From contig CALZJV010000277.1 of assembly GCA_945787595.1 (NCBI GenBank), forward strand, positions 1 to 9,363: a stretch of DNA of 9,363 nt, written 5' to 3'. A program made the translations under genes and the position numbers. The number at the start of each line of letters is the position of its first letter. Position 1 is the stretch's first letter. The notes beneath the pieces are model-generated. The model ran no database searches, had not been told where the DNA came from, and worked only from the letters and a program-made list of their open reading frames with translations. The stretch comes from an uncultured Desulfobacterales bacterium (GTDB lineage: Bacteria > Desulfobacterota > Desulfobacteria > Desulfobacterales > JAFDCJ01). Shown one piece after another: positions 1 to 7,137 of the stretch.

Positions 1-136
1 CAATCTGGACATAATTATTGCTATTTCCTTTAAAGAAAAATCCTTTTAAATTTTTATGATATGTTCATCGATGCGAGTGCAGGTCAGTAATTTCCATTCA
101 ACTGTAGGTTAAAAAAAGAAGCGGACAAGAATTCAA

Positions 137-1036
137 ATGAAAATCTTTTACACCGACACGTTTCCCATTCCCTTGCCGGAAAACCACAGCTTCCCCAAGG
201 GCAAGTATGATTTGCTGCGTCGGCGGATCATGGAAAGTCAAATTGCACAGCATGTTGATCTGCAAATTCCCAGGCCGGCAACCTATGGGGAGATCATACG
301 GGCCCATGCCCCGACATATGTAAACCGGCTGCAAAATGGTGAATTATCTGCCAAGGAGATCCGGCGCGTCGGTCTGCCGTGGTCAGCGGAAATTGTGCGG
401 CGGGCGCGATATTCTGCCGGGGGGACTATCGAAGCTTGCCGGGCGGCATTAGAAGAAGGGATTGCCGTCAATCTGGGGGGCGGCACCCACCATGCATTCA
501 GCGATCATGGCCAGGGGTACTGCTGGCTGAATGACAGCGTGATTGCATCCAGGGCCATCCAGGCCGAAGGACTTGCCGGACGCATTTTGATTATCGACTG
601 CGATGTCCACCAGGGAAACGGCACGGCGGCCATTGTCAATAACGACCCCACCATCTTCACATTTTCCATCCATGGCAAAAACAACTTTCCCTATCAAAAG
701 GAAAAAAGTGATCTGGATATCGCGCTCGAAAACGGCGCCGATAATGCGGTCTACCTAAAAGCGCTCGAAAAAGGTCTCAAGGAGTCCATGAACGTTGCCT
801 GTGCGGATCTTGTGATTTATCTGGCCGGTGCAGATCCTTACAAGGACGATCGCTTCGGCCGCCTTGCACTGACAAAGAATGGCCTGGCGGCACGAGACCG
901 CCTTGTTTTTCAGAGTTGCCTGGATGCCGGTCTACCGACGGCGGTTACCATGGCCGGCGGCTATGCACGCAACGTTCAGGATACGGTCGACATCCATTTT
1001 CAATCGATATTGGCTGCGCTGGAATCTAAAGCCTGA
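137..1036 (+). CDS. Histone deacetylase / acetylpolyamine amidohydrolase family protein (zinc-dependent deacylase)
   Basis: This is a predicted cytoplasmic zinc hydrolase that removes acetyl or other acyl groups from amines; the substrate cannot be told from sequence. The 299-residue protein is full length for the bacterial COG0123 family. The active site looks intact. Tandem His118-His119 lie in GGGTHHAF, zinc ligands Asp156 and His158 in DCDVHQGNG, the third ligand Asp233 in AGADPYKDD, and the transition-state Tyr276 in GGY. The DRFGRLALT and NFPYQKEKSDLD blocks are also typical of this subfamily. The ATG at 137 matches the usual N-terminus (MKIFYTD, then a KYDLLRRRI helix), with a weak purine-rich AGAAG upstream. 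It has its own spacing: 137 bp and a strong promoter separate it from the ABC genes downstream, so it is probably a separate transcription unit. I could not identify a convincing promoter in the 136 bases before it. Family call is firm; a role in the neighbouring pathway is speculative. Confidence 0.95.
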   Translation: MKIFYTDTFPIPLPENHSFPKGKYDLLRRRIMESQIAQHVDLQIPRPATYGEIIRAHAPTYVNRLQNGELSAKEIRRVGLPWSAEIVRRARYSAGGTIEACRAALEEGIAVNLGGGTHHAFSDHGQGYCWLNDSVIASRAIQAEGLAGRILIIDCDVHQGNGTAAIVNNDPTIFTFSIHGKNNFPYQKEKSDLDIALENGADNAVYLKALEKGLKESMNVACADLVIYLAGADPYKDDRFGRLALTKNGLAARDRLVFQSCLDAGLPTAVTMAGGYARNVQDTVDIHFQSILAALESKA

Positions 1037-1117
1037 TCCTTGAAGGAAAACAAATGAGAAGTCGAGATGATCCTTAATGACAGCAGATTGTTGAATCACA
1101 AGACACTACCGTCTATG

Positions 1118-1146
1118 TTGACACGTTACCATCACTTTGCCATAAT
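1118..1146 (+). promoter_or_regulatory. Sigma70-type promoter for the ABC exporter operon
   Basis: A perfect -35 hexamer TTGACA (1118-1123) is followed by a 17-base spacer and the -10 hexamer CATAAT (1141-1146), which has 5 of 6 consensus bases. The predicted start of transcription is near 1152-1154, giving a leader of only about 20 bases before the ATG at 1174. That leader (CTCTAGAACCAGCAAATC region) has no clear Shine-Dalgarno sequence, so translation may be modest. This is the best promoter match in the window and separates the ABC genes from the HDAC-like gene. Confidence 0.75.
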
Positions 1147-1173
1147 TGACTCTAGAACCAGCAAATCCCCGTC

Positions 1174-2094
1174 ATGATTGAAATCAACCATCTTAATAAA
1201 TCCTACGGCCAACAAGTAGTCTTAGACGACATCAACCTTTCAATTCAAAAAGGGATGATCACCGGACTGCTGGGACCCAACGGTGCCGGTAAAACCACCC
1301 TGGTTTCGATTTTGATCGGAATCATTCCACGAGACAAGGGCGATATTTTCATAGACGGACTGGATCTTGATAACCATCTTCCCGAAATACAGACCGTTTG
1401 CAGCATTGTGCCTCAGAACCTGGCTATTTATCCCATGCTCAGCGCTTATGAAAACCTTGAATACTTCGGAGGTCTGCAGGGTCTAAAGGGACAGAAATTA
1501 AAGTCTCGCATTGACTATTGTACCGAGGTTGCCAGCCTGCAATCATTTTTAAACAAACGGGTCCACAAATTTTCAGGTGGCATGAAGCGACGGTTAAACC
1601 TGGCCATCGGTCTGTTAAACACTCCCCGGATATTATACTTGGATGAACCCACGGTCGGGGTTGATACCCAATCTAGAAATTATATTCTTGAGGTGATAAA
1701 AAATATCAATCGCAAAGAAGGAACCACTATTATATATACCTCCCATTACATGGAAGAGATTGAACAGATATCCGACATGATTGCCATCATTGACGAAGGC
1801 CATCTCATCCTGAATGGACAAAAAGAGGAAATTCTTAAACAGGATCTTAAGGTGTCCATCCGGGTATGCGAGTTGAATGATGCCCTTCTTGATCGATTCA
1901 AGCGTATCGAGGCCGCCGGGGTGCAGGACGATTGCATCCTGTTAACAAAAGACGAGAACTTTCATGACAATTTGATTGAAATTCTTTCGGTATTGAAAAG
2001 CCACGCCATTGAGGTAATTGACTTTGACAGCCGTGATAAAAATCTTGAGACTCTTTTTTTAAAATTAACCCGCAAAAGCCTGAGAGATGAATGA
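1174..2094 (+). CDS. ABC-2 type transporter, ATP-binding subunit
   Basis: This is the cytoplasmic ATPase that powers export by the adjacent permease. The 306-residue protein has all nucleotide-binding motifs in order. They are Walker A GPNGAGKT (34-41), the Q-loop Gln81 in VPQNLAIYP, the signature FSGGMKRR (133-140), Walker B ILYLDEP (153-159) with catalytic Glu158, the D-loop GVD (162-164) and the switch His191 in TSHYMEE. The layout is that of the CcmA/DrrA/NatA branch of exporter ATPases. Residues after about 225 form a small C-terminal domain common in that branch. Its last codons overlap the permease start (ATGA, 2091-2094), so the two subunits are translationally coupled. The substrate is not readable from the ATPase; the neighbouring ACP/ketosynthase genes suggest an acylated natural product or lipid. 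Confidence 0.95.
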   Translation: MIEINHLNKSYGQQVVLDDINLSIQKGMITGLLGPNGAGKTTLVSILIGIIPRDKGDIFIDGLDLDNHLPEIQTVCSIVPQNLAIYPMLSAYENLEYFGGLQGLKGQKLKSRIDYCTEVASLQSFLNKRVHKFSGGMKRRLNLAIGLLNTPRILYLDEPTVGVDTQSRNYILEVIKNINRKEGTTIIYTSHYMEEIEQISDMIAIIDEGHLILNGQKEEILKQDLKVSIRVCELNDALLDRFKRIEAAGVQDDCILLTKDENFHDNLIEILSVLKSHAIEVIDFDSRDKNLETLFLKLTRKSLRDE

Positions 2095-3308
2095 CTAAAA
2101 TATTGTATATTTTAAAAAAAGAGTTTCTGGTGATGGGGCGCGACGTCCACTCGCTGTCGGTTCTGTTCATCATGCCGGTTGCCTTTATATTGATCATGTC
2201 GCTGGCCATGCGTGATTTATTTGATACCAACGCGGTCAACCAAATTAAAATACTGGTGGTCAACCAGGATAACAGCGACCCGTCCAGGGCCTTTCTCGAA
2301 ACGCTGGAAGACTTGGGGACATTTTCCTTCCATCATATGGCCGGCGGTACCGGTTTTGATCTTATCCGACACAAAATGTTTCAAGACGACTATAAATTTG
2401 CTTTGGTGGTTGAAAAGGGTTTTTCTCTGGCTGCAGACCGCAACGCATCTGAAAAAGTCGGGCGACAGATGATATTGTTGGTTAAACCGTCGGTTACCCG
2501 GCAGACGTACACGATTTTAAAAAATACGTTTGCAGCCAGTCTGGCGAAAACCAAGGTTGCCTTTCTAATCATGGGGCAGGAAGAAATGCTGGGTTTTGCC
2601 GGTATCGACATCGATAAGATAATGCAACCGGCCGACGATTTGATTGAAACCCGCTATGTTTCCAAAAGCAAGCTGAGATTTAAAGTACCGACTTCCGTTC
2701 AGCAGAGCGTGCCGGCCTGGCTGGTATTTTCGATGTTTTTCGTGGTCATTCCCATTTCCAACACCTTTATTGCGGAAAGAAACTACGGCACCCTGGGACG
2801 TCTTCAGAGCATGAATATTTCCACCGGACTCCTTCTGGCGGGTAAGTTATTGCCCTTTTTTATCGTCAATTTATTCCAGGTCGTTTTGATGATTCTAGTG
2901 GGTGTTTATGTTGTTCCGTTGTTGGGCGGGGATGCATTGACCATGGGGGATTCCTATGGCGGATTACTTCTCATTACAACCGCAGTCAGCTTCTGTTCCA
3001 TTTCCTTTGCTCTGCTGGTTGCAGCGGTTGCCAAAACCACTGAGCATGCCACCACTATCGGCGGAGTCTTCAATATCATCCTCGGTGCGCTGGGCGGCAT
3101 AATGGTTCCTAAATTTGTCATGCCGGATTTCATGCAGACTCTATCGATCCTGTCGCCTATGTCGTGGGGTCTGGATGGCTTTCTGGATATATTTTTAAGA
3201 AACGGGAATATTCTTGACGTGATGAAGGAATCTTTACTATTATTCTTTGTAGGCTTTGTGATGCTTAGCACCACCGCTATCATTATCAAAAGTAAGTTGT
3301 CACTTTAA
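2091..3308 (+). CDS. ABC-2 type transporter, permease subunit
   Basis: This is an inner-membrane exporter subunit of 405 residues with the ABC2_membrane_3-like architecture. It has one N-terminal membrane helix (about 22-40) and a large hydrophilic periplasmic domain (about 41-205). Five more hydrophobic segments follow, near 208-228, 248-275, 290-314, 321-341 and 379-399. The stretch ERNYGTLGRLQSMNIS (229-244) is the expected cytoplasmic coupling segment that meets the ATPase. SPMSWGLDGF (355-364) is a typical motif before the last helix. Start is the ATG of the ATGA overlap with the ATPase gene. It is probably a half transporter acting as a homodimer with two ATPase copies (family knowledge). 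It is followed by a hairpin at 3338-3385 before the ACP gene, so how strongly it is co-transcribed with the biosynthetic genes is open. Confidence 0.93.
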   Translation: MTKILYILKKEFLVMGRDVHSLSVLFIMPVAFILIMSLAMRDLFDTNAVNQIKILVVNQDNSDPSRAFLETLEDLGTFSFHHMAGGTGFDLIRHKMFQDDYKFALVVEKGFSLAADRNASEKVGRQMILLVKPSVTRQTYTILKNTFAASLAKTKVAFLIMGQEEMLGFAGIDIDKIMQPADDLIETRYVSKSKLRFKVPTSVQQSVPAWLVFSMFFVVIPISNTFIAERNYGTLGRLQSMNISTGLLLAGKLLPFFIVNLFQVVLMILVGVYVVPLLGGDALTMGDSYGGLLLITTAVSFCSISFALLVAAVAKTTEHATTIGGVFNIILGALGGIMVPKFVMPDFMQTLSILSPMSWGLDGFLDIFLRNGNILDVMKESLLLFFVGFVMLSTTAIIIKSKLSL

Positions 3309-3337
3309 CCCGTATTTTCTTCGGGTATCATTTCAGC

Positions 3338-3385
3338 TCCGCCTCAGTGGGTCCAAGGTTTATTTCGAGGCGGAATCATTTTTTT
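3338..3385 (+). terminator. Candidate intrinsic terminator or attenuator between permease and ACP genes
   Basis: An 8-bp perfect stem (TCCGCCTC at 3338-3345 with GAGGCGGA at 3367-3374) is followed four bases later by a run of seven T (3379-3385). The loop is 21 bases, longer than ideal, so termination may be partial. I see no convincing promoter between it and the ACP start at 3433. Read-through from the ABC operon is therefore the simplest way to express the downstream genes. A second short stem, ACCCG (3308-3312) with CGGGT (3322-3326), lies directly after the permease stop but has no T-run. Confidence 0.45.
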
Positions 3386-3432
3386 GGATGAGCAGATTGA
3401 TTTCTAGTCGGTGAAGGAATAGGCGTTTCATT

Positions 3433-3699
3433 ATGAAGGGATCTTTGGATAACGACCTGAAAAACAAAATAAAAACTCTGATCATTGAAAACTGTGAACT
3501 GGATATCGAGGTTAAAGATATCGATGATGACCTACCGCTTTTTGAACGCAAATCAGAGCTGGAGCTGGATTCCATCGATGCTTTGCAGATTTCAATTGCC
3601 ATCCAAAACACCTATGGCATCGCCATTCGCGACAGCAAGGAAATGCGGCGCGTGATGCAGTCTATTAATACTTTTGCCGATTTTCTTCAGCCCGGGTGA
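3433..3699 (+). CDS. Acyl carrier protein
   Basis: This is a dedicated carrier for acyl intermediates, active after 4'-phosphopantetheinylation. The 88-residue, acidic protein has the canonical attachment motif LELDSIDALQ with Ser47 as the modified residue. Helix II continues through QISIAIQNTYGIAI, and a terminal helix (SINTFADFL, about 77-85) completes the four-helix fold. The acidic stretch IDDDLPLF before the motif matches discrete ACPs of secondary type II systems rather than the housekeeping AcpP, where DSLDTVE is usual. AAGGA at 3414-3418 lies 14 bases before the ATG, a longer spacing than usual. Seven bases separate its stop from the ketosynthase start, so the two are coupled. It should be the partner of the ketosynthase, dehydratase and BtrH-like transferase in this window (inference from context). 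Confidence 0.93.
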   Translation: MKGSLDNDLKNKIKTLIIENCELDIEVKDIDDDLPLFERKSELELDSIDALQISIAIQNTYGIAIRDSKEMRRVMQSINTFADFLQPG

Positions 3700-3706
3700 T
3701 TACTTG

Positions 3707-4861
3707 ATGAGTAACAGGGTTTATATACGCGGTCAAGCCGTCCACTGTGCCCTGGGCGATGACATCGAGCGTGTTATTGCCTCTATGCAGACCAATCAGG
3801 TTCAGGTTACGGATGTCCCCCTGTCGCTGATCGACTCCAATGACAGCCGGCAGTACTATCGTCTTCCACCAAAAGATACCGACCATACCCAGTGCAGCCA
3901 GAAGTATTATTATGATGTGCTTTTCGACACCATCGAGGCGGCGATTGACGATGCCGGCTTAAAGCTAGATGAAATCGAGGAGCTACCTGTATTTTTTGGA
4001 TCGACGTCCAACGATATTCCCATTTACGAAAACACCTATAAAACTTCCCGGAATGTCCTTTCACAGACCTCCTCGGGTTACGGCAATATTGCCAACGAAA
4101 TCGCCAATCACTTCAACATCAAAGCCGCCTGTTACACCTTTACAACCGCCTGTACTAGCAGTGCCAACGGTATTACTTTCGCCGCCGACATGATCGCCCA
4201 AGGTTTAATAAAAAGAGCCCTGGTTGTCGGATATGATCTTTTCAGCAATCTGGGATTTTACGGTTTCCAATCCTTGAAACTGATTTCGCCATCGCCCTGC
4301 AAGCCATTTGATAAAAACCGGGAGGGCATCATCCTTGGAGAAGGTTGCGGTGCTCTCATCTTAGACAAAAAGAGCAAGACCCCAAATGATTTTTACTATC
4401 TAGGGGGTGCAAATATTTGTGATACCTATAGTATCACGACCCACAATCCCACAGGGGATCAAATCGCGGCCGTAATCTGCGAGGCCCTTAATCGTGCGGG
4501 GATCGAGCCCCAACAGATTGACGCCGTTAAAGCCCATGCCACCGGAAGCTATCACAATGACTTAACTGAAGGCAACGGGCTGAACCAGGTATTCAAAAAC
4601 CAAATTCCGCCGGTAACCGGATTGAAGCCTTTCATCGGACACACTGTGGGGGCATGCGGGGTCATCGAGTTGATCCTGTTTACCGAAGCGGTTAAAAGCG
4701 GCTTTATACCGGCGACCTTAGGTTTTGAAGATATCGACGACGAGATTAATGTCGAGCCGATTACCGAGCCGCTTTCAATTCAAGCCGGAACCTTTTTGCT
4801 GAATTATTTCGGATTTGGCGGCAATTGTGTGTCGCTGGTGGTTTCTAACAAGCCTGAATAA
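3707..4861 (+). CDS. Beta-ketoacyl-ACP synthase, FabF-like (type II ketosynthase)
   Basis: This enzyme performs decarboxylative Claisen condensation of acyl and malonyl groups on the ACP. The 384-residue protein keeps the Cys-His-His triad: Cys149 in TTACTSSANG, His277 in KAHATGSYHND and His312 in GHTVGACG. The C-terminal glycine loop GFGGN is at 369-373. It is slightly short for a FabF (around 410 residues) and has the ketosynthase style seen in aryl-polyene and flexirubin-type clusters. I chose the ATG at 3707 because GGTGAT at 3695-3700 is a good ribosome-binding match six bases upstream and overlaps the ACP stop. An in-frame TTG at 3674 would add 11 residues that overlap the ACP gene. It is probably paired with the degenerate ketosynthase at 4962, in the way KS and chain-length factor pair in type II polyketide synthases. 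Confidence 0.93.
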   Translation: MSNRVYIRGQAVHCALGDDIERVIASMQTNQVQVTDVPLSLIDSNDSRQYYRLPPKDTDHTQCSQKYYYDVLFDTIEAAIDDAGLKLDEIEELPVFFGSTSNDIPIYENTYKTSRNVLSQTSSGYGNIANEIANHFNIKAACYTFTTACTSSANGITFAADMIAQGLIKRALVVGYDLFSNLGFYGFQSLKLISPSPCKPFDKNREGIILGEGCGALILDKKSKTPNDFYYLGGANICDTYSITTHNPTGDQIAAVICEALNRAGIEPQQIDAVKAHATGSYHNDLTEGNGLNQVFKNQIPPVTGLKPFIGHTVGACGVIELILFTEAVKSGFIPATLGFEDIDDEINVEPITEPLSIQAGTFLLNYFGFGGNCVSLVVSNKPE

Positions 4862-4874
4862 GGAGCACATTAGG

Positions 4875-4891
4875 CCCGTATCGGGTTTTTT
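4875..4891 (+). terminator. Candidate short intrinsic terminator after the ketosynthase gene
   Basis: CCCG (4875-4878) and CGGG (4882-4885) form a 4-bp stem, with a further G-T wobble, around a 3-base loop. It is immediately followed by six T (4886-4891). It sits 14 bases after the ketosynthase stop. The stem is short, so it may act as a weak terminator that lowers expression of the next gene rather than ending the transcript. Confidence 0.4.
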
Positions 4892-4910
4892 CTGACAACA
4901 TACCGCTTGT

Positions 4911-4937
4911 TTGACTAAATGTACCGGATGTTATCAT
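4911..4937 (+). promoter_or_regulatory. Weak promoter candidate before the chain-length-factor-like gene
   Basis: TTGACT (4911-4916) and TATCAT (4932-4937) each match five of six sigma70 consensus bases but are only 15 bases apart. The alternative -35 TTGTTT (4907-4912) gives a 19-base spacer. Either spacing is sub-optimal. The position just after a terminator-like hairpin and 25 bases before the ATG at 4962 makes it worth listing. Confidence 0.25.
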
Positions 4938-4961
4938 TGAGAGAGCAAGGTCAGCGAATTA

Positions 4962-5837
4962 ATGATGTATATTCACAGTTACAGCACATTCGTCAGCCCA
5001 CCGGTTGACGATATTAAAATTTATAAACAGGAAATCAGCCGCTTTACCGAACTCAAATTTCGGCGGGCCAATAAATTTGTGCTGCTGTCCCTGGTGGGAG
5101 CCTGTCAGTGTGCTCATGGACAGGCTGTCAAGACAGATACCGCCGTTTATCTGACCACCGAAAACGGCAATCTGGGCGACACCGAAACGGTTCTGGAACA
5201 GCTTTATTACAAACATGAATTCCCCATGCCCTATAATTTTATTAATACCATGAGCAATACGGCATCCTTTTATGTCGCCCAGAGTTTTGACATTTTGGGG
5301 CGAAATCTGATCCTTTCCAGTAAACAGCTTTCTTTTGAACGAGGGCTCGAATTGCTTCGCAGTGATCTGGTTGCCGGAGTCGTTAAGGAAGCCCTGTTTG
5401 GAGGAGTTGATGAGGTCTCTTTTTCAAAATCGCAGTTTGAAACCAAGTTTAAGCGGCCATACCGCGATTATGAAATGATCGAGGGCAGCTGCTGGTTTTG
5501 GATTAAAGCCGATAGTAGTGGTGCCCTGGGCGAGATAGCGACGATTGAATCGTTTGGCAGTCTAGACCAAACCGCGCAATGGCTTAAACGTCAGCGTTTT
5601 AAAAGGCCGGTAATATTGTCCTTTGGAATGTTAATCGACGATGGTCAAAAAGAATCCCTCAGCCAGGCTGTTCCCCATGAAGGCCAGTTTAACTATATCA
5701 GCGAGTATGGTTATTTTGATTCCGCCACCGCCTGCGGGATCAGCGGGTTTCTGGCAAGCTACGAGGACGCCTGCCTAGTGAACATCAATGAAGATTTTCG
5801 CGGGCAATATGTGATACTTGTAGTTGAAAAGTATTGA
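4962..5837 (+). CDS. Ketosynthase-like chain-length-factor protein (Ketoacyl-synt_2 type, no catalytic Cys)
   Basis: This is a 291-residue ketosynthase homologue likely to form a heterodimer with the enzyme at 3707 and help set chain length; it should not catalyse condensation itself. The segment FINTMSNTASFYVAQSF (93-109) stands where a ketosynthase has its Cys nucleophile, and shows Ser-Asn-Thr-Ala instead. I recognise this S-x-N-T block, the LSFERGLELL segment (123-132) and the FGGVDE turn (146-151) from the short synthase-like proteins of flexirubin and aryl-polyene clusters (PF13723-like). No KAHAT or GH histidine motifs are present. The C-terminus (YFDSATACGISGFLASYEDA) resembles the end of that family. 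Two adjacent ATGs (4962 and 4965) are equally possible starts; the upstream CAAGG is a weak ribosome site. Family assignment is from remembered patterns, not a search. Confidence 0.75.
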   Translation: MMYIHSYSTFVSPPVDDIKIYKQEISRFTELKFRRANKFVLLSLVGACQCAHGQAVKTDTAVYLTTENGNLGDTETVLEQLYYKHEFPMPYNFINTMSNTASFYVAQSFDILGRNLILSSKQLSFERGLELLRSDLVAGVVKEALFGGVDEVSFSKSQFETKFKRPYRDYEMIEGSCWFWIKADSSGALGEIATIESFGSLDQTAQWLKRQRFKRPVILSFGMLIDDGQKESLSQAVPHEGQFNYISEYGYFDSATACGISGFLASYEDACLVNINEDFRGQYVILVVEKY

Positions 5838-5945
5838 GTTTTAATGGCGGGATAAATCGGAAAAGGAAATAGATCGGGGAGTTGACCCAAAAATTTTCGA
5901 CTTGCGCGGTTGGTAGAGGAAGCACCTCCATGATATTAGATTGTT

Positions 5946-6077
5946 TTCACCGCAAAGACGCGAAGGACGCAGAGATGTTTTTTCTTATTCTTTGCCGTTG
6001 AGAGGACGGCAAAGAATAAAAGAACACTTTTTTTGAAAATAATTAAACCTTTGCGTTCTTTGCGCCTTTGCGGTGAA
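5946..6077. repeat. 132-bp inverted-repeat element made of short tandem repeats (nested palindromes)
   Basis: Two 29-base outer arms face each other: 5946-5974 and 6049-6077, 25 of 29 positions complementary. Three of the four differences give G-U pairs in the plus-strand RNA. Each arm begins TTCACCGCAAAG and is itself a degenerate tandem repeat of CGCAAAGA-like units with lengths 8, 9 and 8. Nested inside is a perfect 14-bp stem (5985-5998 with 6006-6019) with a 7-base loop, followed eight bases later by seven T (6028-6034). The element fills most of the 297-bp gap between two convergent genes (5837 and 6135) and could serve as a terminator for the plus strand. I recall similar CACCGCAAAG repeats in intergenic regions of Desulfobacterota and other phyla. 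The rest of the gap, 5838-5945, shows no gene. Confidence 0.85.
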
Positions 6078-6134
6078 TGAATACATCTCGTTGAAAATCC
6101 AGATACTTATTTAACCGCACAGTTTGAAAAATTT

Positions 6135-7136
6135 TTACTTTACAGTTTTCAACATCCTGTAAATCTGTTTCTCGCTATTTCCGCAGCGCCTTAACAATTG
6201 CGTGATTTCAGGTAGATCGACTTTGGTTTTCTTGCTCTTTACTATCTTGGCGCATTCCAGCGCAAACATGCGCCACAGGTCACCCGTTTCGGTCATCCTT
6301 TCTGAAGCCTCTTTTAATACCGGCAAGTTCAGAGTGATATGCGCCTCCTGCAAAAAGGCGGCATACATAAAACGGAATCCACCACCGCCGGTTCCAATTT
6401 CTTCCTGCATGCGCACGACGTTTCCCAGAAAATGTCTGGTATATTTGGAATTCTGTTTACGCGACAGCTTCAAAATATGCCGGGATAAATGGTTGATCCC
6501 TTTTGTGCCGATCCATGGAAGCGGTGCGTAGAGCATCATGTGAACCGTTTTTTTGATCGATTGTTTAATAAGCTTCTCCAGATCCATGCTTTGCGGACAG
6601 TTGACCGGATAGTGAACCAGGCCTTTGGGTGCGCTTAACCCTTTGGCAAAGCGGGCCTTTTTTAAGTCGGCCGCCCTTATTCTTTCGATGTGATCAAAAA
6701 CCGGGTCGCTCACCAGATATTCATCTCCCTCTTTGCCGATAATAATAATGTTGTGAGCGTTAAACTGGAATCTCATTTCCGGCGGAAAATAGGTGGTAAA
6801 ATATGCCGAGGTCTGCAGGCCGACCAGTCGGCGATTGGCTATGAATTCATCCAGCTCCGCCATGGCCTGATCCTGGTCCTTATAGGTTTTGCGGAAGTAT
6901 TCGACGCCCAGCCGCTGGGGAATATTTTTAATGATATGTCCGGGAAACATGCGATAGGAAACCACGGGCATGTTGCCCATTTTAAGAAACGGCAAATATG
7001 CAAAGCAGATGGCTCCGGCCAGGCCGAAAACCATGGGTTCTGATAATTCCAGTCCTGTATATTTTAGCAAAGTCGACATGACGCCGCTTTCACAATGGGC
7101 AAAATGCTGGTGCTCAAAATTACCGATGGGGTCCAA
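6135..7136 (-). CDS. BtrH-like ACP-dependent acyltransferase (BtrH_N plus DUF4872-type C-terminus)
   Basis: This protein is likely to transfer an acyl group from an ACP to an amine or other acceptor, as BtrH does in butirosin biosynthesis. The 333-residue protein starts with a papain-like (C39-like) domain. It has nucleophile Cys15 in HFAHCESGVMSTLL, His128 in FNAHNIIIIG and Asp144 in LVSDPVFD, giving a full Cys-His-Asp triad. LELSEPMVFGLAGAICF (29-45) is the conserved helix following the Cys in this family. The C-terminal half (about 185-333) contains GTGGGGFRFMYAAFLQEA (248-265), typical of the DUF4872 region. No signal peptide is present, so it acts in the cytoplasm. The start is TTG at 7136: AAGGAG (7147-7152) lies 10 bases upstream, and the first ATG, at residue 20, would remove Cys15. 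One base separates it from the upstream gene's stop, so the two are co-translated. Confidence 0.88.
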   Translation of the reverse strand: MDPIGNFEHQHFAHCESGVMSTLLKYTGLELSEPMVFGLAGAICFAYLPFLKMGNMPVVSYRMFPGHIIKNIPQRLGVEYFRKTYKDQDQAMAELDEFIANRRLVGLQTSAYFTTYFPPEMRFQFNAHNIIIIGKEGDEYLVSDPVFDHIERIRAADLKKARFAKGLSAPKGLVHYPVNCPQSMDLEKLIKQSIKKTVHMMLYAPLPWIGTKGINHLSRHILKLSRKQNSKYTRHFLGNVVRMQEEIGTGGGGFRFMYAAFLQEAHITLNLPVLKEASERMTETGDLWRMFALECAKIVKSKKTKVDLPEITQLLRRCGNSEKQIYRMLKTVK

Positions 7137-7137
7137 G

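Noticed and set aside
1..136. Promoter before the HDAC-like gene (TATGAT at 55-60).
   Set aside because: The -10 like hexamer has no acceptable -35 partner at 16-18 bases, and the region is so AT-rich that chance matches are expected.
1054..1077. Seven-codon ORF after the HDAC-like gene with a good ribosome site (GAAGGA six bases before ATG).
   Set aside because: Too short to judge, has no leader-peptide character such as repeated regulatory codons and no linked hairpin, and lies upstream of the predicted promoter for the ABC genes. It could be a remnant of a decayed gene start.
3674..3706. TTG-initiated N-terminal extension of the ketosynthase.
   Set aside because: It would overlap the ACP gene, and the ATG at 3707 has a well-placed ribosome-binding sequence and a normal ketosynthase N-terminus.
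5838..6134. CRISPR array, because of CGCAAAG-type repeats.
   Set aside because: Units are 8-9 bases, contiguous without spacers and arranged as inverted arms, which does not fit a CRISPR array.
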